From assembly GCA_035308165.1 (NCBI GenBank), contig DATGHC010000074.1, forward strand, positions 1 through 64,000: a stretch of 64,000 bases of DNA, read 5' to 3'. This DNA is from DASTCZ01 sp035308165. GTDB lineage: Bacteria; Acidobacteriota; Terriglobia; Acidiferrales; UBA7541. The notes under the pieces are model-generated. The model had not been told where the DNA came from and did not search any database. It saw only the letters and a program-made list of their open reading frames with translations. Both the position numbers and the translations under genes were made by a program. Positions within the stretch are counted from its first letter, which is position 1, and each line of letters begins with the position of its first letter. Below, piece after piece: positions 25,949 through 34,067 of the stretch.

Positions 25949-27058
25949 CTAACCGTTGCGGGCGGCTTTACCCTGAACAACAGCTTCATCCCGTGGGCAA
26001 CAATCACCCGGCGGAATCGGATTGCCATGCGGGCAGGTGCGCGGATGATTCAAAAACGTGCAGATGCGGTGATCCAGTTCCGGACTGATGATGTGTTCAA
26101 ACTTGCAGGCATCCGAGTGCGCCTCCGGATCGGCCACGGAAAAAGTATCGGTGAATAATCTTTCCGCCAAGCGGTGGCGGCGGACAACATCCTTCGCGCG
26201 TTGCTCGCCGCGTTTCGTGAAACGCACCTCTCCATCGGCAAGCTCGATCAATTTCAAGTCGGCCATTCTGCCCAGCATGCGGACGGGGTCGGCCTCTTGC
26301 GGCGCGCGTACGCTTTTCAAATTCGCGGCCATTCCTTCTTCGCCGCAAACCCAAATCTGTTCGAGCAGATGATCGAAATGCTCCTGATCCTCTTTTGAGA
26401 AAGAGGTAATCTGCGTGAGGCGCCCATGGGCCAGCTCGATGCGGCGGTCAGCCAGCCGGCCGATGCCTTCATCGTGCGTGACGATCAGAATAGTGTGCCC
26501 CGCGGAATGCAATTCGCGGAACAAATTCAGAATGATTTCCTCGTTGCCCTCGTCCACATTCCCGGTGGGTTCATCGGCCAGAATTAATTTGGGCTGATTG
26601 ATCAGGGCGCGAGCAATGGCCACGCGTTGCTGCTCGCCGCCTGAAAGTTGTGAGGGTAGATGGCGCAGGCGGTCGCCCAAGCCGACGCGCTCGAGCGACT
26701 TCGCGGCCTCCGATTCATTCGTGATGCTGTGGAAGTATTGCGCGAGCATGACGTTTTCCACCGCGGTGAGATAGGACACCAGGTGGTATTGCTGAAATAC
26801 AAATCCGATCTTGTCCGCCCGGAAACGGGTGAGCTCCGCTTCGCCGAGTGTGCCGACGTCGAGACCGTCCACGCTGGCGACGCCCGAAGTTTGCTTGTCG
26901 AGACCGCCAAGAATATTGATGAGTGTTGTTTTGCCCGAGCCGGAAGGGCCCATGATGGCGATCCATTCGCCCGCAGACACCTCGAAGCTCACGTCATCGA
27001 GCGCACGAACGGCTCCGAACTGTTTGCCCAGGTGACGGACTTCGACCAGAGACGCCAT
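25949..27058 (-). CDS. ABC ATPase fused to a DtxR/IdeR-like metal-sensing regulator
   Basis: Residues 1-220 are a MacB/LolD-type nucleotide-binding domain: Walker A GPSGSGKTT (37-45), Q-loop FQQYHL, signature LSGGEQQRVAIARAL (138-152), Walker B LILADEPTGN (158-167), H-loop VTHDEG. Residues ~225-369 are a DtxR-family module: a winged-helix part (225-292) and a dimerisation/metal part (RRHRLAERL, then EAHSDACKFEHIISPELDHR and TCPHGNPIPPG). By eye the ligands of Corynebacterium DtxR (H79, E83, H98, C102, E105, H106) align with H295, E299, H314, C318, E321, H322, and Met10 with H230. Extra cysteines follow (GDCCP). The recognition helix is less conserved, so DNA binding is uncertain. Its ATG overlaps the previous stop (TAATG). 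Confidence 0.9.
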   Translation of the reverse strand: MASLVEVRHLGKQFGAVRALDDVSFEVSAGEWIAIMGPSGSGKTTLINILGGLDKQTSGVASVDGLDVGTLGEAELTRFRADKIGFVFQQYHLVSYLTAVENVMLAQYFHSITNESEAAKSLERVGLGDRLRHLPSQLSGGEQQRVAIARALINQPKLILADEPTGNVDEGNEEIILNLFRELHSAGHTILIVTHDEGIGRLADRRIELAHGRLTQITSFSKEDQEHFDHLLEQIWVCGEEGMAANLKSVRAPQEADPVRMLGRMADLKLIELADGEVRFTKRGEQRAKDVVRRHRLAERLFTDTFSVADPEAHSDACKFEHIISPELDHRICTFLNHPRTCPHGNPIPPGDCCPRDEAVVQGKAARNG

Positions 27059-28272
27059 TATTCCCCTCTCAAGATTTCCGCCGGGCGCACATGGCTCAGA
27101 AGCCGCAGAGGCAACGCGCCAGCGAGAGACTCGGCGACCATCAGCGCCACGACCAACGGCAAGACTTCGGGGCGCACGCTTATTGCAACATTAAATGCGC
27201 GCTGGCCAATCCATCGCGACAAGAATATTCCCGCGACATATCCAAGTAAGCCACCTGCGAGACCCAGCGTTCCCGCCTCCGTCAGGAAAAGTCTTACGAC
27301 ACGGGACATGGGGCCGCCGATGGCTTTCATCAGGCCCACGTCGGGGCGGCGCTCCATGGCCAAGGCGGCCATGCTGGCGAAGACGCAGAGCCCGGTCAGC
27401 ACCAGGATCAGGGTAACCATGAAGAAAATCAGTCCACGGATGCGGTCGAGCAAGCGGCCTTCGGCCTGCGCGATTTGTGGGACGGGGCGGACGTCCAGAC
27501 CAGGCAAGGCAGCTGAGATTCGTGCGATTGCGGATTCAATTTCGGTTGGCGTACCAGGGATGCTTACCTGTACAAGCCCGATCCGGCCCTCAAGTCCCGC
27601 CAGCGTCTGCACAACAGGGAGATTTGTAATGATCTGGCTGTCTTCCTGCCCTCCGGAATTGATGATGCCGGCGACGGTTAGAGATGCATTGCGATTCGCA
27701 GCTCCATCACCGTAATTCAATTCGATACTGGATCCCGGCGCGAGATTCAATTGCTGCGCGACACTTCGGCCGACAAGGCACCGGCTGAGATCAGAACGAT
27801 CAGTAATCGTGTCGCCAGCAACCTTCCACCACGGCGCGAGTTGCGTTGCGCGGTCGAGCCAGGTTCCGGCAACGATTACCTGCTGCGAAGCTTCACCGGA
27901 GGGCACGTTCGCCACGATGTAAAGGATCGGCGCCGAGACAATCCCCTCGCTACTTGGAAGCGCTTGAATGCGATTTACGACGGAGTTGTTCATCAACGGC
28001 GCGGCCAACTGGTCCTTGTCCGGAGCTTTTGAGTCCACTTGGCCAGCGCTGGATTGTTTCACTTCGATTATGCTGGTCGACGCGTTCGCGTGCGGCAGGA
28101 CGACTACGTTCGCGCCAAGCGTGCGAAATTCGGCGCTCACTTTGCTTTCCGCATCCAAATTCAAGTTAATGAGAGCGGTGGTCACAGCCGCGCCGCTGGC
28201 AAGGGCGATGAGCGCGACCGCCAGGCGGCCGCGACTCGAACGCAAGAGTTGCCCCAGTATCCGCCAAAACAT
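27058..28272 (-). CDS. FtsX/MacB-type ABC permease of the iron cluster (second)
   Basis: This 404-residue inner-membrane protein has one N-terminal helix (about 15-38), a periplasmic MacB-like domain (about 40-265), and three C-terminal helices (about 275-395) ending SHVRPAEILRGE, the usual FtsX ending. It shares KVSAEFRTLGANVVVLP with the preceding gene (LSAEFRTLGANLLVTP), so the two are paralogs and probably form a heterodimer with the ATPase. Both its start and its stop overlap neighbours as TAATG, implying translational coupling. Permeases of this kind sit in FTR1-linked clusters of Campylobacter-type organisms. Confidence 0.9.
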   Translation of the reverse strand: MFWRILGQLLRSSRGRLAVALIALASGAAVTTALINLNLDAESKVSAEFRTLGANVVVLPHANASTSIIEVKQSSAGQVDSKAPDKDQLAAPLMNNSVVNRIQALPSSEGIVSAPILYIVANVPSGEASQQVIVAGTWLDRATQLAPWWKVAGDTITDRSDLSRCLVGRSVAQQLNLAPGSSIELNYGDGAANRNASLTVAGIINSGGQEDSQIITNLPVVQTLAGLEGRIGLVQVSIPGTPTEIESAIARISAALPGLDVRPVPQIAQAEGRLLDRIRGLIFFMVTLILVLTGLCVFASMAALAMERRPDVGLMKAIGGPMSRVVRLFLTEAGTLGLAGGLLGYVAGIFLSRWIGQRAFNVAISVRPEVLPLVVALMVAESLAGALPLRLLSHVRPAEILRGE

Positions 28273-29582
28273 TATTCGCCCCTCAATATCGGCGCGGGTT
28301 CAAATCGAGAGGCGCGCCGCAGCGGAATCAGGCTTCCAATCACCGAAATGAGAATGGCCAGTCCCAAAGTAACGGGCAGCAGGACAACTCGCGCCGGCGA
28401 TGTCACGCCAAAAACACTCAAGGAAAGCCAGCGTGCCAGGAAGACACCACCGGAATAGCCCAGGCCGCCACCAATCAGCGCGAGCAGGATTTGCTCTCCA
28501 AGAAAAAATGTCCCGACGAGCACATTGCTTGCGCCCAGAGCCTTCATCAGGCCGACTTCCTTCTGTCGCTCGAGAACGGAAGTCGCAGCCGTCGCACCCA
28601 CGGCCAACCCCGCGGCAATCAGGGCGGCAAGCGTGACCACCCACAAGAGCGCGCTGATGCGACCGAGTATCTTGCCCTCGCCCTCGGCGATCTGCCGAAT
28701 GGGGCGCGCCTCGACTCCGGGCAGCGTTCCCTCAATCCGCGTTGCTATGGAACCAATGTAGGCGCTGCAATACCAACGCTCGTACTGGTCAGGCGTCAAC
28801 GTAGCAGGATCGCGCCGGCCAAGCGCATCGTCAGGCTTAACGACCGCGCTCACCATCAAGCGGCGAAATTTTCCCGGCTCACCTGCAAGTTTTTGGGCAA
28901 TAAAAAGAGGCGCGAGGATGGCATCATCTTCGGCCCCTCCGCTGGAAAGGACTCCGGTTACGCGAAGCTGCGGTGCTTCCCCGTCATTGCGCGTAACAAT
29001 TGTGTCACCAACGTTTATATGCGCACGCAAGGCAAACGATTCGCCCACAACACACCCGTCAGCATCCTCCTCGAACCAACGGCCCCCGTTTTTGATCCTC
29101 CACCAGGGATTCGTAAATGCCACGCCTGTTTCAAAACTTTCTCCATTTCCAATTTCGAGGCGATGATGCACCCACGTACCGATCAGCGTTACCAGTAATC
29201 CTTTGCCGGCGGGACCCTCTCGATTTGCCAAATCCGTGACATCCAGAGGCACATCCAGAAATGGAGCAAATCCCTTTATGTTATTCCGCCAAAAAAATCC
29301 CTCTGCTTTGAGCTTGGGCAACTCATCGACGGGCAAATACGCCCCCGCGTTCACGGGGCGGTAGTCCACGCCGCCCACTTGAAGCGGAAGCGTGTCGGCT
29401 TTGGGAGTGACCAGCAGATTCGCGCCCAGAGTGCGGAATTCCGCCGACAGGCGGTCGCCAACATTTAGAGCGATGGTAAGCGTCGCCGTGGCCACGGCCA
29501 TGCCCATCGCCAGCGCAGCGCCGGTCAACAGTTTACGGCGAGGGGTGCGGGCGAAGGATTCGGTGACGATGCGTAGGAACAT
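28272..29582 (-). CDS. FtsX/MacB-type ABC permease of the iron cluster (first)
   Basis: This ~436-residue paralog of the next gene has an N-terminal helix (MFLRIVTESFARTPRRKLLT, then GAALAMGMAVATATLTIAL), a larger periplasmic domain with WWRIKNGGRWFEEDADGCVVG (quoted in part: EEDADGCVVG), and three C-terminal helices ending RFEPAPILRGE. The ATG at 29582 lies 10 nt after the FTR1 stop; a longer reading would extend back into the FTR1 gene. The periplasmic domains may receive iron or a periplasmic partner from the FTR1 side; mechanism is inference. Confidence 0.9.
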   Translation of the reverse strand: MFLRIVTESFARTPRRKLLTGAALAMGMAVATATLTIALNVGDRLSAEFRTLGANLLVTPKADTLPLQVGGVDYRPVNAGAYLPVDELPKLKAEGFFWRNNIKGFAPFLDVPLDVTDLANREGPAGKGLLVTLIGTWVHHRLEIGNGESFETGVAFTNPWWRIKNGGRWFEEDADGCVVGESFALRAHINVGDTIVTRNDGEAPQLRVTGVLSSGGAEDDAILAPLFIAQKLAGEPGKFRRLMVSAVVKPDDALGRRDPATLTPDQYERWYCSAYIGSIATRIEGTLPGVEARPIRQIAEGEGKILGRISALLWVVTLAALIAAGLAVGATAATSVLERQKEVGLMKALGASNVLVGTFFLGEQILLALIGGGLGYSGGVFLARWLSLSVFGVTSPARVVLLPVTLGLAILISVIGSLIPLRRASRFEPAPILRGE

Positions 29583-29592
29583 TGTCGGGAAA

Positions 29593-30867
29593 TCAGTTAG
29601 GGACTCTGGCCGACGACTCTTGCAAATCTGGGAGAGCCACGATGATTGTGTCGCCATCCGTGCGAGACTTCACGCCCACGGGGTTGCAGCCGCCTACATC
29701 GCCAATGGAAGGGATGTAAATCGCCGAGTCGCAGTTGCGGCAAATAACGTTTTGGCCGTCCTGGCGGTAGCCCATCCGGCCACAAATCTGGCAGGCATCA
29801 AGCGCGACGCCCCAGCCCGTGGGTTTGTGGATCACAAAAAAACGGATCGATTCACCACCCGCCTGGGCGGTGAAGAAATGCATCTGGCCGTCGTCCAAAC
29901 CCGCGAGCGGAATGCGCACCTCGCCATTCTGCGCCGCAAGCGTTTGCGCGGGGGCTTGAGCTGTCACCGTGCGTCCGTAAACGAACTCGCCCGCGAGGAC
30001 GAGGATCACAATCAGGCTTGAAGCGGCGGCGGCAAACATCCACCGGCGCTGACGGCGCCGATCCCACTCCAACCGTCTTTTTTCCGCGTCACTCATATCT
30101 TTTGCAGCAGCGGCGGCCGAAGCCGAACTCTGTGACATCGTCAGCCACTCCCGCAAGACCAAAAATGCCACCAGCCCCAGAATCACCACGAAAAAGAAAA
30201 CATCATTGCGGACAATCGGTCCCACAATGGCCATTTCGCGCTGGCTCGACGCCAACCACTGCGCTTCGCTCAACTCATGCACTCCGGTGAGCGCCAGCTG
30301 AAATGCGACCACCATCAAAATGATGCTGGTGGCGGCAAAAAACCGGCCAATCGGTATCTTCAATGTCCCCTGGAAGAAAAAAACGCCTACAGCGACCGCT
30401 ATTGCCAGCCCCAGAAATGTTCCGATCCAAACGTTAACGCCCGCGGCGGAAAACTCAACCGCGCGGAGAATCAAAGCCAGTTCGGCGCCTTCCCGCACCA
30501 CCATAAGGAAAACAAAGAGGAAAAGTCCCCAGCCCGCGGCGCGCGACGACTTCCCTGCCAGCGTTTCCACGCGGTGCTCGATTTCCTTGCGCAGCCGCCG
30601 CGCCATCCGGTTCATCCAGATGATCATGGTGACCACGAAAAACGCGGCAACCAGCAGGAGCACGCCCTCAAAACCATCCTCGCTGACCTGCCAGAACGCC
30701 AGCGCCGCCGCGACCGCGGCGCTCAAGGCTACCGCGGCGATCACGCCGGCCCAGACATACTTCGCCAGGGCCGCCCGGGAGGTCCGGTTCAGATAGACAA
30801 GGACGATGCCGACGATCAGCGCGGCTTCAACGCCCTCGCGGAGGGCGATGAGCAAAGCAGAAAGCAA
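29593..30867 (-). CDS. FTR1-family iron permease fused to DUF2318 Fe-S-type domain
   Basis: The 424-residue protein has an FTR1/EfeU-like membrane part with seven helices (about 1-300) and two REGxE iron-binding motifs: LREGVEAALIVG (residues 9-20) and VREGAELALILRAVEF. After the last helix (about 275-297) comes a DUF2318 domain with two CxxC pairs, ACQICGRMG and ICRNCDSAIYIP, and SIGDVGGCNPVGV. In Campylobacter the ftr1, p19, DUF2318 and ABC-like genes are separate; here two are one chain. The start is TTG at 30867, with GGGGGA about 6 nt before. No p19/FetP-type partner is found in the window. Confidence 0.92.
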   Translation of the reverse strand: MLSALLIALREGVEAALIVGIVLVYLNRTSRAALAKYVWAGVIAAVALSAAVAAALAFWQVSEDGFEGVLLLVAAFFVVTMIIWMNRMARRLRKEIEHRVETLAGKSSRAAGWGLFLFVFLMVVREGAELALILRAVEFSAAGVNVWIGTFLGLAIAVAVGVFFFQGTLKIPIGRFFAATSIILMVVAFQLALTGVHELSEAQWLASSQREMAIVGPIVRNDVFFFVVILGLVAFLVLREWLTMSQSSASAAAAAKDMSDAEKRRLEWDRRRQRRWMFAAAASSLIVILVLAGEFVYGRTVTAQAPAQTLAAQNGEVRIPLAGLDDGQMHFFTAQAGGESIRFFVIHKPTGWGVALDACQICGRMGYRQDGQNVICRNCDSAIYIPSIGDVGGCNPVGVKSRTDGDTIIVALPDLQESSARVPN

Positions 30868-30878
30868 AAGAGTCCCCC

Positions 30879-30911
30879 AGTTGCAACTCTAGTTGCAACT
30901 CGTTTGCAACT
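30879..30911 (-). promoter_or_regulatory. Tandem palindromic operator of the iron operon
   Basis: The 10-bp palindrome AGTTGCAACT occurs at 30879-30888 and 30891-30900, and a third half-conserved copy GTTTGCAACT at 30902-30911. The common TTGCAACT core starts at 30881, 30893 and 30904, i.e. about one helical turn apart. The array lies between a candidate promoter and the FTR1 start, covering the predicted transcription start and ribosome site. Likely a repressor site; the protein is not known (Fur-family or the fused DtxR module are candidates). Confidence 0.65.
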
Positions 30912-30919
30912 ACATTTTC

Positions 30920-30949
30920 AGTCTAACTTTTTTTGCTCCACCCCGTCAA
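30920..30949 (-). promoter_or_regulatory. Candidate sigma-70 promoter of the iron operon
   Basis: On the minus strand TTGACG (30944-30949) and TAGACT (30920-30925) are 18 bp apart, immediately before the TTGCAACT array. Confidence 0.5.
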
Positions 30950-31021
30950 GCAACTCGCGCCCCATCCCTCTTTACTCTACAATGGCCGAACCGCGCGCAT
31001 CCCCGCGGAGTCTACCTACTA

Positions 31022-33874
31022 ATGGTTTGTTCTCACTATCTCCGCAAGCTCATGGCACTTGCGGCTGCGGCAAGCCTTGCCGTCGGCTCAGGCCCGGCGC
31101 AATCGCCCGCGCCGCCTGCCAAGCTTTCCGCCAACGCGGCGAAGTCGCAAAAAGCGTTGAAGTCAGGCCTGAAAGCCGAAGCAGCGGGAAACTGGCAGGC
31201 TGCTTATGATGCTTATGTCGAGGCGGCCGCCTTTGCTCCTCAGGACAATGAGGCCCAGCTGCTGCGCGATGGAGCAAAGTACCGCTTGGTCCAGCAGCAC
31301 ATGGATGCCGCCGAGCGCGAAGCCCTGGCAGGTAATCAGACCCAGGCGGAAAACGAGCTCCGCGCCGCCATTGAGCTGGACCCCAATCATCCCGCCGCGC
31401 GGGAACGGCTGGGCCAGGTCCAATCCCTCAAAATTGCAAAGCACGAGGTGCAGCAATCGGCGTTGGCGCCTTCGCTTGAATTGCATCCAAAACCAGGCAT
31501 GCACCACTTCGATTTCCGAGGAAACGTGCGCGCGGCGTATGAGGAAATCGCGCGGCAATTTGGCCTGTCCGTGGAGTTCGACACCGACTTGCAGGGCAGC
31601 AGCACGATCCACACGACCCTTCCAGAGGTGGACTTTGACTCCGTGATGAAGGTGATCGGCGAGGAATCGCATACCTTCTGGGTGGCAATGAGCGACAAGC
31701 AATTCCTGGTGGCCGAGGACACCCCCCAGAAACGCAAACAATTCGAGCCGGAAGTGGTGAAGACATATATTCTGCCCTCCAGCACAACCGATGCGCAGAT
31801 GACCGAAACTTTGCGGGTCATCCGCGACATCACCGGCATCACGCACTCGGGGCTCAACACCGCGACTCGCGAGCTGACCTTGCGCGACACTCCCAAGAAC
31901 TTGGCCATTGCCAGTGAGCTGTTGGATCAGCTCGAGCAAGGGCGCGGCGAAATGGTTCTGGAAGTTGAACTTCTGGAAGTGGACCGTAGTGCCGCGCGGC
32001 AATTGGGCCTCGAAGTTCCCACTTCACAGAAAGTGGTCGTGCTCACCCCGTCGGAAATCAAAGCCGCCGAGCAAGCCACCACTACTCAGGAGTTGCTGGC
32101 GATTATCCAGAGCGTTTTCGGAACTACTTCGGGCGGCGGCGCACTTGGCGGATTATTGCCTCCTTTGGTCGCCTTCGGTGGAGGATATTCCACGTTTCTT
32201 ACTACACTTCCCAGCACGCAGCTCGATTTGTCCCAGACATACAGCGTGGTGCGCAGCGCTCAGCGCATGATGATCCGGGCGGAAGACGGCCAGCCCTCCA
32301 GTTTCTTTATCGGCGAGCGCTTTCCGATCACTCTGGCTCTGCTTTCCACAAATATCCCGACTGGGGCAACGTTTCTTCAGGGCGCGCTGCCACGCACCGA
32401 CTTGCTCGCCGGAAACGCCCCATCAGCGGTTCTTGCTGTCTCGCTACGGGGAACGAGCGTGTTGGATATTGTCGATGCCAATCAAACCGACGGCACTATT
32501 TCCGTCTTCCTTGGCAATGGTGACGGCACCTTCTCTGCACGCACCGACATTCCCGTGGGAAAGGGTCCAGTCGCATTGGCCACGGCAGATTTCAATGGCG
32601 ATGGCAAAGCAGACATCGCGGTCGTAAATCAAACCGACGATACGGTCTCAATCCTGCTTGGCAACAGCGACGGAACTTTCACTGCCGGGCAGGTTCTCAG
32701 CACCGGCAAGAAACCTTCCGCAATTCTGGCCACCGACATCAACGCCGATGGCCACGTCGACTTGGCCGTCGCCAATGAAACCGACAACACAGTCTCCATT
32801 TTCCTGAACGCCGGCGGTACCACCGGCACATTTCTTCCTCCAACTACAATCGCCACCGGAGTCGCCCCCGTGGCTCTGGCATCGGGGATCTTCACTACCA
32901 GCGGCCACACCGATCTGGCGGCCGTGAATCAGACCGACGACACCGTTTCTATTTTTCTCGGAAATGGGGACGGAACGTTTTCCACGAAGACTGATTTCCC
33001 AACAGGAACAAGTCCCAGCGGCATCGTGACGGGCAATTTTACCCAAAGCGGCCAACTGGATCTGGCCGTCTCCAACCAAGGTTCCAGCACCGTATCGATC
33101 CTCACAGGAAACGGCGATGGAACATTCGGGGCGAAGACGGATTTTCAAACGGGATCGGGCCCGGCTGCCATCCTCACAGGCGATTTCAATGGCGATGGCA
33201 TCCCCGATTTGATCACCGCGGATTTCACCGCCAGCACAGCCAGCGTCCTGATCGGCGATGGCGCCGGTAATTTCAGCGACGTTCTGGATGTGCCGGTGGG
33301 CACAGGGCCTGTCGCTCTAGCCGCTGCTGATTTTAACGGCGACACGCGATTGGACCTGGCCGTCGCGGCGCAAACCGCGAACGTGGTTACCGTAATCCTG
33401 AACACGTCCAACAACAACTTGAATACGAATCAGATCGCGTCTCAGACTCCCTATCCCGGCTCAGAGTTTGAAGACGTGGGTTTGAAAGTGAAGGCCACTC
33501 CACACCTTCATCCGAACGGCGAAGTCACGCTTCAGCTTACGTTTGAGATCCGAAGCATCTCCAACACCACGCTAAATGGCATTCCCATCATCAGCAACCG
33601 CACTTCGGAGCAAACGATCCGCGTGCGCGAAAACGAAGTCACTTTGCTTTTGAGCATGCAGGACTTGGAGTCAACCAATGCTTTTACGGGTTGGCCCGGC
33701 CTCGGTCAAATACCCGGCGTGAACGTCGGCGCGGGGAGCCGCAACACGTCGGCCACGGACTCGGAATTCTTGATCGTAGTCACTCCGCGCACGCTGCACC
33801 CCATTCCGCATTCGGGCCGGTCAATTTATGCCGGGCGTGACACCACAGGCCGGACCGGCACACCCCAGCAATAA
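31022..33874 (+). CDS. Secretin (GspD/PilQ-like) with TPR region and inserted seven-bladed propeller
   Basis: The ~950-residue exported protein has a signal peptide (LRKLMALAAAASLAVGSG), a TPR-like region (about 35-130), secretin N-domains (about 145-340: HFDFRGNVRAAYEEIARQF; MVLEVELLEVDRSAARQLGL), then a secretin core split in two. The first half ends near PSSFFIGERFPITLALL (~440); the second resumes at YPGSEFEDVGLKVKATPHL (~807) and ends LIVVTPRTLHPIPH. In between are seven FG-GAP/VCBS blades with calcium loops (DFNGDGKADI, DINADGHVDL, DFNGDGIPDL). No other secretion genes are adjacent. Secretins form outer-membrane channels for type II secretion or type IV pili. The start at 31022 gives the signal peptide; ribosome site is weak. 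Confidence 0.86.
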   Translation: MVCSHYLRKLMALAAAASLAVGSGPAQSPAPPAKLSANAAKSQKALKSGLKAEAAGNWQAAYDAYVEAAAFAPQDNEAQLLRDGAKYRLVQQHMDAAEREALAGNQTQAENELRAAIELDPNHPAARERLGQVQSLKIAKHEVQQSALAPSLELHPKPGMHHFDFRGNVRAAYEEIARQFGLSVEFDTDLQGSSTIHTTLPEVDFDSVMKVIGEESHTFWVAMSDKQFLVAEDTPQKRKQFEPEVVKTYILPSSTTDAQMTETLRVIRDITGITHSGLNTATRELTLRDTPKNLAIASELLDQLEQGRGEMVLEVELLEVDRSAARQLGLEVPTSQKVVVLTPSEIKAAEQATTTQELLAIIQSVFGTTSGGGALGGLLPPLVAFGGGYSTFLTTLPSTQLDLSQTYSVVRSAQRMMIRAEDGQPSSFFIGERFPITLALLSTNIPTGATFLQGALPRTDLLAGNAPSAVLAVSLRGTSVLDIVDANQTDGTISVFLGNGDGTFSARTDIPVGKGPVALATADFNGDGKADIAVVNQTDDTVSILLGNSDGTFTAGQVLSTGKKPSAILATDINADGHVDLAVANETDNTVSIFLNAGGTTGTFLPPTTIATGVAPVALASGIFTTSGHTDLAAVNQTDDTVSIFLGNGDGTFSTKTDFPTGTSPSGIVTGNFTQSGQLDLAVSNQGSSTVSILTGNGDGTFGAKTDFQTGSGPAAILTGDFNGDGIPDLITADFTASTASVLIGDGAGNFSDVLDVPVGTGPVALAAADFNGDTRLDLAVAAQTANVVTVILNTSNNNLNTNQIASQTPYPGSEFEDVGLKVKATPHLHPNGEVTLQLTFEIRSISNTTLNGIPIISNRTSEQTIRVRENEVTLLLSMQDLESTNAFTGWPGLGQIPGVNVGAGSRNTSATDSEFLIVVTPRTLHPIPHSGRSIYAGRDTTGRTGTPQQ

Positions 33875-34017
33875 TCGGTCTTTTGCCCGGCCAACCTTTG
33901 GGAGGCTGCCAGCAGTCTAAGCAGCCAGGGGGTAGTCTACTCAGCAAGACGAGCCAGCGCCAAACCTTGCCTGCGGCTACGAATTTGCAGTTGAGGTGGA
34001 TTGCGCGATAGCTGTGC

Positions 34018-34060
34018 TATAATGCGCGTTTTGCGTCCCTGGGAACGTTCCCTTAAGGAG
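34018..34060 (+). promoter_or_regulatory. -10 box, palindrome and ribosome site before ompH
   Basis: TATAAT at 34018-34023 is a perfect -10; the -35 is not clear. A perfect 12-bp palindrome GGGAACGTTCCC (34041-34052) lies between it and AAGGAG (34055-34060), which decides the GTG start of ompH at 34068. The palindrome could be an operator or a leader hairpin. Confidence 0.55.
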
Positions 34061-34067
34061 ATTCAGA

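Noticed and set aside
32450..33400. Regularly spaced repeated DNA that could be taken for a CRISPR or tandem repeat array
   Set aside because: The repetition follows seven protein blades with ~50-codon periodicity and degenerate third positions; no identical short repeats with unique spacers.
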